Assembly: GCF_023277925.1 (NCBI RefSeq)
Contig: NZ_CP063832.1
Span: forward strand, 5,129,501 to 5,193,500
DNA length: 64,000 bases
Direction of reading: 5' to 3'
From: Pseudomonas entomophila
GTDB lineage: Bacteria > Pseudomonadota > Gammaproteobacteria > Pseudomonadales > Pseudomonadaceae
The notes beneath the pieces are model-generated. The model ran no database searches, was not told the DNA's origin, and saw nothing but the letters and a program-made list of their open reading frames with translations. The position numbers and the translations under genes are program-made. Of the stretch, positions 28,923 through 36,600 are shown piece by piece. Each line of letters starts with the position of its first letter. The first letter of the stretch is position 1.

Positions 28923-30116
28923 TTAAAAGGCCAACGGTGGGCCGTCGCTGCGCAGCAGGCGCTGGAACTGGTCCACCGACACGGCATGGGAGATGAGGAA
29001 GCCTTGCGCCTGATTGCAGTCGACCTTGCGCAGCATCTCAAGTTCTTGGGGGGTCTCGACGCCTTCGGCGACCACGGTGAGGCCGAGCTTGCGGCCAAGA
29101 GCGACGATACTGGCGAGGGCTGAGGACAGGCTCTCGCTCTCATCGCAGCGCTGCACCAGCGCCCGATCGATCTTCAGTTCCGTGAAAGGGGTCGATACGA
29201 GGCTCATGTATGAGCTATAGCCTTTGCCAAAGTCATCCTGAGACAGTCCGAAGCCTTTCATCCGCAGGCGGCAGGCACCGGCGTAGAAGTTGCTCAGGTC
29301 CTTGGGAACCGAACACTCCATCAGTTCGAAGCACAGCTTGCCGGGCACCCCTTGGTGATGCAGAACGAATTCCAGAAGTCGGTCGGCCAAGTCGTGGCTG
29401 TTGAGCAGATGGGTCGGCAGGTTGATTGAAACCGGGATGTCATAACCCTGCTCGCGCCAACGAGCCTGAGCATCCATGGCTTGCTTGAGCATCACCCACA
29501 ACAGGCGCTCTTCCAAGCCGAAGGCGTTGAGGGTTGGCAGGAAGGTACTGGGTAACAGCACGCCTTGCTCCGGATGCATCCAGCGCACCAGTGCCTCGGC
29601 CGCCACGATACGGCCATTATGCAAGGACTTCTTGGGCTGGAACCAGGCCTGAAAGGCGTGATTGTTCAGGGCATCCACCAAGGTCTGGCGGTTGAACTCG
29701 GAAATGACCGGCTTGGCTTGCACGGTTGCTTGCTGGCGCAACTGCAGTTGATCGATGAGGCTGCGTAAAGCAGCGTGCTCGACTGGCTTGGAGATCAGTC
29801 CGAGCACGTCTACGCCGAGGTTCTTGGCTACGAGGCTGGCTGCCATGAGCATGCGCCGCGAGGCGGCGCTCATGATCGCCAGGCCCGGTTTGTGCGGCAG
29901 GCCGGTGAGGTGCTGGATGAACTGCACGCCGTCCATGCCCGGCATCAACAGGTCGGTCAGCACCAGGTCGAAATCCTGTTGACGCAGGCGTTCCAGCGCT
30001 TCCTGGCCATCGCGCGCCATATCCAGCCTGAAAGCGCCTAGTTCGTTGAACAGGTGCTGCAGGTACATATGCTGGAAAGGGTGGTCTTCGACGATCAGGA
30101 TGTTAAAGCACTTCAA
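28923..30116 (-). CDS. Response regulator with EAL c-di-GMP phosphodiesterase domain (PvrR/RocR-like)
   Basis: The 397-residue protein has a receiver domain (Asp55 in LTDLLMPGMDG) and an EAL domain (about 142-390). The EAL motif is AEALVRW (Glu164). NLP, the ELMEC glutamate, DDFGKGYSS, KIDR and AEGVET are all present, so the metal and general-base residues of an active phosphodiesterase seem intact. Such proteins lower cyclic di-GMP and, as PvrR or RocR, oppose cup expression in P. aeruginosa. Its start overlaps the end of the upstream hybrid kinase gene by 14 bases, so translation is coupled. Confidence 0.92.
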   Translation of the reverse strand: MKCFNILIVEDHPFQHMYLQHLFNELGAFRLDMARDGQEALERLRQQDFDLVLTDLLMPGMDGVQFIQHLTGLPHKPGLAIMSAASRRMLMAASLVAKNLGVDVLGLISKPVEHAALRSLIDQLQLRQQATVQAKPVISEFNRQTLVDALNNHAFQAWFQPKKSLHNGRIVAAEALVRWMHPEQGVLLPSTFLPTLNAFGLEERLLWVMLKQAMDAQARWREQGYDIPVSINLPTHLLNSHDLADRLLEFVLHHQGVPGKLCFELMECSVPKDLSNFYAGACRLRMKGFGLSQDDFGKGYSSYMSLVSTPFTELKIDRALVQRCDESESLSSALASIVALGRKLGLTVVAEGVETPQELEMLRKVDCNQAQGFLISHAVSVDQFQRLLRSDGPPLAF

Positions 30117-32931
30117 GACGGCTACCTCTATACGGGGCCAGGCAGTTAAACAGGGCCAGCAAGTTGAAAGGTTTGATCAGGCAGCGGTCCATGCCGGCGG
30201 TCAGGCACAGCGCTTCCTCACCGCGCAGGGCGTTGGCGGTGGCACCGATGATGGGCAGATTGCAACCTTGCTGGCGCAGGGCACGGGCAAGTTCATAGCC
30301 ATTCATGATCGGCATGTTGACGTCGGTCAGCACCAGGTCGAATGGCTCGCGCTGCCAGGTCTGCAGGGCCTGGTCGCCATTACAGGTCAAGGTCACGCTG
30401 CAACCCAGTTCTTCGAGCTGATCGCGCAAGATCAACTGATTGATGACATTGTCCTCGGCAACCAGCACGTGCAGCCCTAGTGGTTCCGGCGTGGCTGTGC
30501 TCGCCGCGTTTTCGCTGCGCACACGATGCAGGCCTTGTGCTTGGCTGATAGCGTGATGCAGCGCGCCCAGGTCGTTGAGGTTCACCTGCCATTGGCCGTT
30601 ATCATCACGAGCCTCCCAGCTTCCAAATGCACTCGCCACGATGTGCGGGCCGTCCCAGTCGGCTACCAACCACTGGTCGAAGCTGCCGGGGTGCAATTCA
30701 AGTAGTAGTTCGGCGGGGGAGTGGTTACCGGCGGACGGCACACCGACTTGCGCGCGCGCGCCCCAGCGGCACAGCCAGCCTGCGAAGGTTTCGGCCAGCT
30801 CATGGATTGGAGAGACCACCTGGATGCGTTCGGCCAGCAGGTTAAAGGGGGCGAGGGGTGGGGCACTCCCTGCGGATACGACTTCCAGTGGCAAGGTCAG
30901 GCTGAAACTGCTGCCCAGGCCCAGTTCGCTAACCAGGCGCAGTTGGCCATTCATCAATTGTGTCAGGCGCTGGCAGATGGCGAGCCCCAAGCCCGTGCCG
31001 GGAACTAGCTGTGTATAGCCGCCACTTTGGTAGAAGGGGTCGAAGATAGATGCCTGATCCTGTTCGGCAATACCTTTGCCAGTGTCTGCGACCTGCCACA
31101 GTATGGATGAGCGCTCGTCCTCGCGGTGGAGCAGCCTGGCTCGTAGGACCACCCGCCCACAATCGGTGAATTTCACGGCATTGCTCAGCAGATTGTTGAG
31201 TATCTGGCGGATCCGGTTGACGTCGCCGAGCAAACGTTCGGGTAAATGCGGATCCAGGCAGGCGTAGAGCTGCAAGCCTTTGTTCCTGGCCGCAGCGCTG
31301 TAACTCTGGATTACTTCCATGGCCAGCTCCGAGACGCAGAACTCGCTGTGCTCCAGAGCCAGTTGGCCGGCCTCGATCTTCGACACGTCGAGTACATCGC
31401 AGATCAGTTGCAGCAGTGTCGCCGACGAGCCTTCGATGGCTTGCAGGTAATCGCGTTGTTGCCCATCGAGGGCGGTGCGTGACAGCAGCTCCAGGGTGCC
31501 AAGCACGCCGTACAGGGGCGTGCGGATCTCGTGGCTCATCGTGGCCAGGAACTGGGTTTTGGCTTCGTTGGCACTGTCGGCCGAGCGTCGGGCATCTTCC
31601 AGCGCAGCTTCGATCTGCTTACGTGCACTGATATCGCTGAAGACGCAGAGCGCCACGTCCTCGCCTTTGTAGCGGGTCGGCGCACAGCTGAGGTAGAGAT
31701 GCCGGCCATCACTGGTTTCGAAGTAATCGCTGCCCGCGACATTTGGCACGGCGAACGCCTGATCAATCCATGCCGCGCTGCGTGATACGCGGGCTTCGCC
31801 CAGCCACTGCTGTGCCAGGTGATTTTCCAGCACCACCTGGCCGTCGCTGCGACGCAGGACGCACAGGGCGACCGGTGCGGTCTCGATCACGTCACGGTTG
31901 AACAGCTCGCTCTCAACCAATGCCCGTATGCGTTGCACCGTCGGGGTGATGAACCGTTGCTCGAAGCGGCGGATCAACAACAGCATCAGACTGATGCTGA
32001 GCAGGCAGAATAGTAGGGCGCCCAGCAACTGCACCCAGAGCCCCGATAGGATGGAAAGCAGGTCGATCCCATATACCAGCTGCCAGTCCGACGACATCAA
32101 CGGTTTGTTGATGACCAGGTACTCAGGTACCAACCCCTGGCCGATGAAGCCGAAGAAGTCACTGCCCTGGTGGGCTCGCAACATCTGGCTCAGCGCCTGG
32201 TCGGAGCTGTTGCTGAAGACCAGCATGCCATCTGCGTTGTACATCATGAACTTGCCCGAGCTCGCGTCATCCAGGGTCGGGGAAACTTCACGGCTGTCGA
32301 TCTCCAGGCCCAGCCAGCCGGAGTCTGGGTCGCGCTGGTCCAGGCGCTGGAAAATGTAGAGGTGCGTGTGCTGCTCATCCTTGTCGGCCAGCCATAGCTC
32401 ATTGACCGTGGTGGGCAGACGCTTTTGTTCGGTTTGCAAGCGTTCCAGCAGCGCCGTGGAGGGAGTGTGCGTGTGCGCAATGGTGCTGTACAGCCAGCGT
32501 GCCTGGGCCTGAGGGCCGGCGCCGACGTACAGCAGGTTGACCTGCTTGGTGCGCAGGTAGTCGCACATGCGTTGGCTTAGCCACAGGCTCCATTGCTGGC
32601 CGGGCTTGTTGCCCAGTAGCAGGTGCACTTCCTCGCTGGGCGTCTGCGTCATGTGCATGCCGCTTGGTGACGTTCGGGTAATGGCCGAGAGGCTCAGGCT
32701 TTCCAGCAGGGCTTCACGGTTGGTGAAGAAGGTGTGCGCCTCGGCAATCGCACTGCTCATGTAGCCGCGGCGCTGGGATATGTCGGTATTGAAGCTGAGC
32801 AGCAGAAAGCTGTAGGCGCCACCGAGTATGCCCGCCGACAGCACCAGCGCTAACAAGCGAAGCAGGTGGCGGGCTGCTTCCGGGTTGGAGAACAGTGGGT
32901 TGATCTGTTGCAGGTAGGTTTTCAGTCGCAT
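30103..32931 (-). CDS. Hybrid sensor kinase without HPt (PvrS-like)
   Basis: The 942-residue protein has a membrane segment at about 22-45, a periplasmic sensor part, a second segment at about 293-318 and a PAS-like region. The kinase core has His467 in [12 protein letters not shown], with GTGLGLAICQ in the ATPase. The C-terminal receiver carries Asp870 in TDVNMPIMNG and ends soon after, with no HPt. It therefore needs a partner HPt, and the one in the neighbouring kinase is the obvious candidate. The order kinase, EAL regulator, HPt kinase, LuxR-type regulator is that of pvrS-pvrR-rcsC-rcsB. Confidence 0.91.
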   Translation of the reverse strand: MRLKTYLQQINPLFSNPEAARHLLRLLALVLSAGILGGAYSFLLLSFNTDISQRRGYMSSAIAEAHTFFTNREALLESLSLSAITRTSPSGMHMTQTPSEEVHLLLGNKPGQQWSLWLSQRMCDYLRTKQVNLLYVGAGPQAQARWLYSTIAHTHTPSTALLERLQTEQKRLPTTVNELWLADKDEQHTHLYIFQRLDQRDPDSGWLGLEIDSREVSPTLDDASSGKFMMYNADGMLVFSNSSDQALSQMLRAHQGSDFFGFIGQGLVPEYLVINKPLMSSDWQLVYGIDLLSILSGLWVQLLGALLFCLLSISLMLLLIRRFEQRFITPTVQRIRALVESELFNRDVIETAPVALCVLRRSDGQVVLENHLAQQWLGEARVSRSAAWIDQAFAVPNVAGSDYFETSDGRHLYLSCAPTRYKGEDVALCVFSDISARKQIEAALEDARRSADSANEAKTQFLATMSHEIRTPLYGVLGTLELLSRTALDGQQRDYLQAIEGSSATLLQLICDVLDVSKIEAGQLALEHSEFCVSELAMEVIQSYSAAARNKGLQLYACLDPHLPERLLGDVNRIRQILNNLLSNAVKFTDCGRVVLRARLLHREDERSSILWQVADTGKGIAEQDQASIFDPFYQSGGYTQLVPGTGLGLAICQRLTQLMNGQLRLVSELGLGSSFSLTLPLEVVSAGSAPPLAPFNLLAERIQVVSPIHELAETFAGWLCRWGARAQVGVPSAGNHSPAELLLELHPGSFDQWLVADWDGPHIVASAFGSWEARDDNGQWQVNLNDLGALHHAISQAQGLHRVRSENAASTATPEPLGLHVLVAEDNVINQLILRDQLEELGCSVTLTCNGDQALQTWQREPFDLVLTDVNMPIMNGYELARALRQQGCNLPIIGATANALRGEEALCLTAGMDRCLIKPFNLLALFNCLAPYRGSRLEVL

Positions 32932-32988
32932 GAAGCGACTTTAGATACGGAGGTGGCAGTACGACATCAGACGATCCTTAAACCGTGA

Positions 32989-33978
32989 CTACTTGAAAAG
33001 CAGCTCGACGAGGGCCGAGGCTTCGAACGCACCGGGGGTTGCCGGGGCACGCCAGACCAGGTCGGCGCGGAATTCGTTGCGGATCAACCCGGGCGTCGTC
33101 AGCTCGCTGAGCTTGAACCAGTCCCCGAAGGGGACCGGCTGATTGCTGTCCTGACGCGTCAGTGCGATACCTACGGAGGTGTTCTGGGTGGGTACTAGCA
33201 TTTTGTCGATGACGCTTGCCGTGCCAGCGACGGGTGTGAAGCGGGCGTTGACTGCATAGGGGGTGTCGCAGTTTCTGATCAGGTCGAGGCTGAAGTTGGC
33301 TGAACTGGCAACTTGGCCAACTTGCGCCGAACTTGTCAGGGCTCGGCGGAAGTTGACCACGGACGGTGTGATGGTCAGTTCAGGTGAGCAGGGAACGAAG
33401 CGGATGTTGTTCATGCCGGTGATGACATAGTTCAGGTTACTGTCAGGCTTTGGGTTCAGGCCACCCTTGCCGTCCAGTTGAAAAACCCGGTACTCGCTGG
33501 CGGTACTGGCCTGTCCGTTGGCTGGCGTATTGCCGAACTTTTCGATGAAGACACTAAAGTTCAGAGTGAATTTTGCTTTGTCCCATCCCGCGCAGTTGGC
33601 CCAGTCGCACCCATAAAGTGAACTGTAGCCCGTGCTGACAGTCCCCGAGGCTTGGGTGATCAACTGTGATTTGTAGCGGATACCCACTCGTATTCCCTGG
33701 CCGACACTTGCCTTGGCAGGGTTGATGTAGAAATAGATGGTTTCATTCAGACCCGTCTCGTAATCATCCGCACAGATCACCGGCAACGCGCGCTCGGCCG
33801 ACTCCCAGATGATTGTGCCATCGGGCGCGTCGGCTGGTACGGCCAGCGTGGTGCCCAATGCCTCCTTAAAAATGGCTGTCTTGGAGGGGTCGAGCTTGCA
33901 CGACAGCGCGTAGCTGGTGGTGGGGCATGCAGCGGCAATGAGCAGTAGGCCCAGCAGGTGTTTCCTGGTCGGTGGCAT
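32989..33978 (-). CDS. Fimbrial tip adhesin-like protein (two-domain)
   Basis: The 329-residue secreted protein has a signal peptide (HLLGLLLIAAACPTTSYA). An N-terminal domain of about 200 residues follows, with several Cys (YGCDWANCAGW). The C-terminal domain of about 125 residues has the pilin pattern, with Cys in PCSPELTITP and RNCDTPY and a final beta strand (ALVELLFK). This size and shape fit tip adhesins of chaperone-usher fibres such as CupA4/CupD4. The ATG at 33978 follows AGGA. The gene lies 25 bp downstream of a second chaperone gene. The receptor is unknown. Confidence 0.8.
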   Translation of the reverse strand: MPPTRKHLLGLLLIAAACPTTSYALSCKLDPSKTAIFKEALGTTLAVPADAPDGTIIWESAERALPVICADDYETGLNETIYFYINPAKASVGQGIRVGIRYKSQLITQASGTVSTGYSSLYGCDWANCAGWDKAKFTLNFSVFIEKFGNTPANGQASTASEYRVFQLDGKGGLNPKPDSNLNYVITGMNNIRFVPCSPELTITPSVVNFRRALTSSAQVGQVASSANFSLDLIRNCDTPYAVNARFTPVAGTASVIDKMLVPTQNTSVGIALTRQDSNQPVPFGDWFKLSELTTPGLIRNEFRADLVWRAPATPGAFEASALVELLFK

Positions 33979-34003
33979 GGGGGAGCATCCTGTGGCGGTG
34001 TCA

Positions 34004-34753
34004 TTACGGCAGCGACGCGCTGTGGCTCTGCAACAGGCCGCTGTCGGCGATTTCGGTGAATGCGACACGACTGCCGGCAGGCACGGGTGAGCGCGTGTCG
34101 AGGGTTATTGATGCGCCCGGTTGGAGCAGCACGTAGTCTGTTAGGGGCTGATGAAGGCCTGGGCCTTCGAGCGCAAGATCCACCAGTGAGAGGTGAAAGG
34201 CACTTCGGTTACGAATTTCGATACGCTGTGAATGCCGATGCCATTGCAAATCTCGCACTGCATCGCTGGTCGAGCCCTGCAGCCCTGCAGGGCGATAGAA
34301 CAGCTTGAGTCGTTGTCGAATTGCGAACTGCATGCTGTCAGCGTGTTCGGACTTGCGCGGGATTTCGAGGATGTTCAGCCAGAACATCGACTCCCGATCG
34401 GTGGGCAGGCCCTGACCGGCATAGAGCACGCGCAGCATTTGGTGGCCTTGCGGGGGTAACAAGGTCAGAGGCTGGACAACGGCGAATGGAATATCGTCAC
34501 CGTCTTGCGGGTGGCTGACCCAGCTCTGCATGACGGTCTCTTCGCCACTGCGATTGATAACGTTGATGCTGGCTTCCCTGTCCTGTCCAAGGTAGATCAA
34601 GCGGGTGCCTTCGACCTTGAGCTGCGCCCAGGCACTACTCGCCAGGCATAACAAGGCGAGTAGGGGGGCGGCCTTGAGCGGAAACAAGGGTAAGCGCTGC
34701 GGCGTTGACAAGTAACGGCTCCGGTGAGGCTGACTGGGGTAGTCGGGAGCCAT
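34004..34753 (-). CDS. Second periplasmic fimbrial chaperone
   Basis: This PapD-type chaperone of about 235-249 residues has the conserved Arg in EGTRLIYLG and Lys in RQRLKLFYRP, with a short F1-G1 loop. The ATG at 34753 has no visible ribosome site. An in-frame TTG at 34711 has GGAG seven bases upstream and gives a compact signal peptide ending at SSAWA, so it may be the true start. It probably serves the adhesin encoded next to it, as the second chaperones of cupA, cupB and cupD do. It begins the minus-strand block that continues into the two-component genes. Confidence 0.9.
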   Translation of the reverse strand: MAPDYPSQPHRSRYLSTPQRLPLFPLKAAPLLALLCLASSAWAQLKVEGTRLIYLGQDREASINVINRSGEETVMQSWVSHPQDGDDIPFAVVQPLTLLPPQGHQMLRVLYAGQGLPTDRESMFWLNILEIPRKSEHADSMQFAIRQRLKLFYRPAGLQGSTSDAVRDLQWHRHSQRIEIRNRSAFHLSLVDLALEGPGLHQPLTDYVLLQPGASITLDTRSPVPAGSRVAFTEIADSGLLQSHSASLP

Positions 34754-34916
34754 GCTAGAAGCTGATAGTCCTGCTGGCTTTGAGACGTTTCTTAAAAGGT
34801 CTCGATGTGCATCCGTTTTTCGCTGTCCGGTTTGTGAGCGGGCTCACACCTTGGGCGGTGCTTGTCACCTTTTATCGGATAGGGTGAAGGTAGTGGGTTC
34901 ACTGGGGAGTGAAGCA

Positions 34917-35261
34917 ATGGACATCAAGACTTTTACGGTGTGTGCAATGAGCTGCCTGGGGTCGGTTGCGCAGGTGCATGCAACCAGCGATATCAGTTCG
35001 GGGGTGCTGCAGTTCACCGGCAGCATCGTTGAGCCTTCCTGCCGTGGAGGTGCGGGGGATTGGGGGGTGCGGCTGGACGAATGTCCATCAGGGACCCTAG
35101 GCAGCCACATCGATGTCCAGAGTGTGGAAAGCCAAGGAGAGACTGTGCAGATCATCAGCAATGGCACCCTTGGCCGGACCAGTCACAGTTACAGGCTGGT
35201 CGATGCCAGCGGTAAACAGCTGTCAAAAGGTAGTTATGTGGTCATCCTGACGTCGCCTTGA
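34917..35261 (+). CDS. Small type 1 pilin-like protein
   Basis: The 114-residue protein has a signal peptide (to about QVHATS), a donor-strand-like segment (GVLQFTGSIVEPSC) and a short Cys-Cys loop (SCRGGAG...LDEC). It then ends in a SYVVILTSP strand. It is about half the size of a normal pilin, so it could be a minor adaptor, a terminator subunit or a shortened gene. GGAG precedes the ATG by eight bases. It is divergent from the second chaperone gene and is the only fimbrial gene on the plus strand. Confidence 0.72.
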   Translation: MDIKTFTVCAMSCLGSVAQVHATSDISSGVLQFTGSIVEPSCRGGAGDWGVRLDECPSGTLGSHIDVQSVESQGETVQIISNGTLGRTSHSYRLVDASGKQLSKGSYVVILTSP

Positions 35262-35741
35262 CACCCTGCGCTTTTGCCCGCAGGGATTCTAGGCAGTGTG
35301 CGACTCGAGCGGTGCGCACTGGTCTTGCCAAGCCATTGCGCACCAATTGATAACAGCCGGCTTTGGGTTGAGTGATGCTGACGTCTTCGCCTGTACGTTG
35401 AAGCTGGTAGCCACAGGCACACCGGGTGTTTGGGGGAGCGTGGTAAAACTGCAGCCATAATGGCGCACGCTCGGACGATTGCTGTAGTTCGGTCTTCGGC
35501 GAAGCCGGGAGGAGTTGCTTCAGCTCCGCCTCGGTACTCTCGAGATCCGTATTGAGCAGGTCATCCAACAAACGGCCTTGCGCCGTTTGAGACGGGCGAT
35601 TTCATCGGTGAGCTGCTCGAAGATGGTTCCATCGTTCTGAATCTTCTTGATCATCGCCTCGACCTAAGACTGTAACTACAATGCTTGCGCCGCAAGAGGC
35701 TGTTTTGGGGCGATCTGGTCGAGGTATGACAAAGAAGTCAT
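35262..35741 (-). pseudogene. IS66 family transposase (TnpC) N-terminal remnant
   Basis: Read on the minus strand, 35741 begins MTSLSYLDQIAPKQPLAAQA, then stop codons, then MIKKIQNDGTIFEQLTDEIA. A frameshift or small deletion near 35585 follows, then LLDDLLNTDLESTEAELKQL and RCACGYQLQRTGEDVS. These are the successive N-terminal segments of IS66 TnpC. Similarity stops near 35380; the last 40 codons are not recognised. The catalytic region is missing. This is a decayed fragment and marks the left side of the island. Confidence 0.75.
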
Positions 35742-35843
35742 GCCGCGGGTTGTGCCAGAGCAGGCGCTCGACGACGATAAGTAGACTGGCTAAATGGTCG
35801 GTGTTTACAGGTATTACCCAGGCAAAATGATCCATTTGGGCAC

Positions 35844-35875
35844 AAAAAAGGCACTTGAGCTTTTCGCTAAGTGCC
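35844..35875 (-). terminator. Rho-independent terminator (minus strand)
   Basis: GGCACTT and AAGTGCC form a seven-base stem with a short loop, followed on the minus strand by TTTTTT. No gene on the minus strand directly feeds it now. It lies just beyond a tRNA/tmRNA-3'-end-like remnant, so it may be the terminator of a lost RNA gene. Confidence 0.65.
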
Positions 35876-35884
35876 TGATTTGTA

Positions 35885-35990
35885 AAGGATGTTTGGTGGG
35901 CCGGGGTAATCTGAAACGAATTTATATATTATTGAAAAATAATAGATAAATTCGGTTGGGCTTTACCGTGGAATACCATTTGGAGTACCA
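35885..35990. other. Putative decayed attachment site with integrase arm-type repeats
   Basis: The stretch TTTGGTGGGCCGGGG at about 35893 resembles the 3' end of the ssrA gene in this window (TTTGGTGGAGCCGGGG at 46107, same orientation) or a tRNA 3' end with CCA. About 75 bases further are two direct copies, TGGAATACCA (35969-35978) and TGGAGTACCA (35981-35990), like the short arm-binding repeats of tyrosine recombinases. No integrase gene is seen. The remaining sequence to 36300 contains no confident gene; one short plus frame at 36124-36283 may be a gene remnant. Confidence 0.4.
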
Positions 35991-36300
35991 GTGGTCGGAT
36001 TTTAACTCGAGGATGCTAAATTACGAATCTTTGAGGCTGCTCCACCGCTCTCTTGCTGAAGCAGCAACCCTGTTTGCTGCTTCATGCGTCAACTAGTTAA
36101 ACGCCTTCCTCAATTTCCATTCTCACCCCTGGCAATGGCACGTATCGGATATACCGGCATGTCCGTGAGGACATGGTGGATGTGCTTCCGGGACTGTTCC
36201 GTCGTGCCAGCTACCTGTGCAACGCGGCTACGAAATACTATGGGGATCATCATCGTAGGTTCGATGCAAGTAGGATTAGCTAGCTGGCGCGATTTGTAAG

Positions 36301-36328
36301 GGCAGGCAGGCTGCATGTTCTGCCTGCC
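36301..36328. promoter_or_regulatory. Inverted repeat upstream of the restriction-modification operon
   Basis: GGCAGGCAG and CTGCCTGCC form a perfect nine-base inverted repeat with a ten-base centre. It ends about 20 bases before the HTH gene, next to a TAGAAT (-10-like) sequence at 36334. With no T-run it is not a clear terminator and could be an operator for the HTH protein. Confidence 0.45.
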
Positions 36329-36348
36329 GCTGATAGAATCGAGTCGAT

Positions 36349-36597
36349 TTGAACGACTATGGCAGCTTGAGCGCAACCACCATCAATACTGAACCCTGGG
36401 TTACTGCTGAGGTTGCCCTTCACTTGGGGGTGGCTAAGGATACGGTCTATCGATGGCGTGAGCGGCGTGGCATGCCTGCACATCGCATTGGCAGGCTGTG
36501 GAAGTTTAAGTTGTCGGAAGTAGATGGCTGGGTCTGTGCTGGAGGAGCCGATGAGTCGGCTTCGCTGTCCGCCCCTTCCGCAGCCCCCAAGGAATGA
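36349..36597 (+). CDS. Helix-turn-helix (excisionase-type) protein of the hsd operon
   Basis: A small protein of about 76-82 residues with a MerR/excisionase-like helix-turn-helix (WVTAEVALHLGVAKDTVYRW, then GMPAHRIGRLWKFKLSEVDG). Such genes often precede hsdM and may set expression of the system. No ATG is available at the 5' end; TTG at 36349 or 36367 are the options, so the start is uncertain. The stop is three bases before the hsdM ATG, so they are co-transcribed. Confidence 0.8.
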   Translation: MNDYGSLSATTINTEPWVTAEVALHLGVAKDTVYRWRERRGMPAHRIGRLWKFKLSEVDGWVCAGGADESASLSAPSAAPKE

Positions 36598-36600
36598 TTG

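Noticed and set aside
35602..35835. 77-codon minus-strand ORF
   Set aside because: The IS66 TnpC remnant is in another frame of the same strand, and this frame has no recognisable content beyond it.
35885..35925. Intact tRNA gene
   Set aside because: Only a 3'-end-like segment is visible; the T-arm is degenerate and no anticodon or D arm can be folded upstream.
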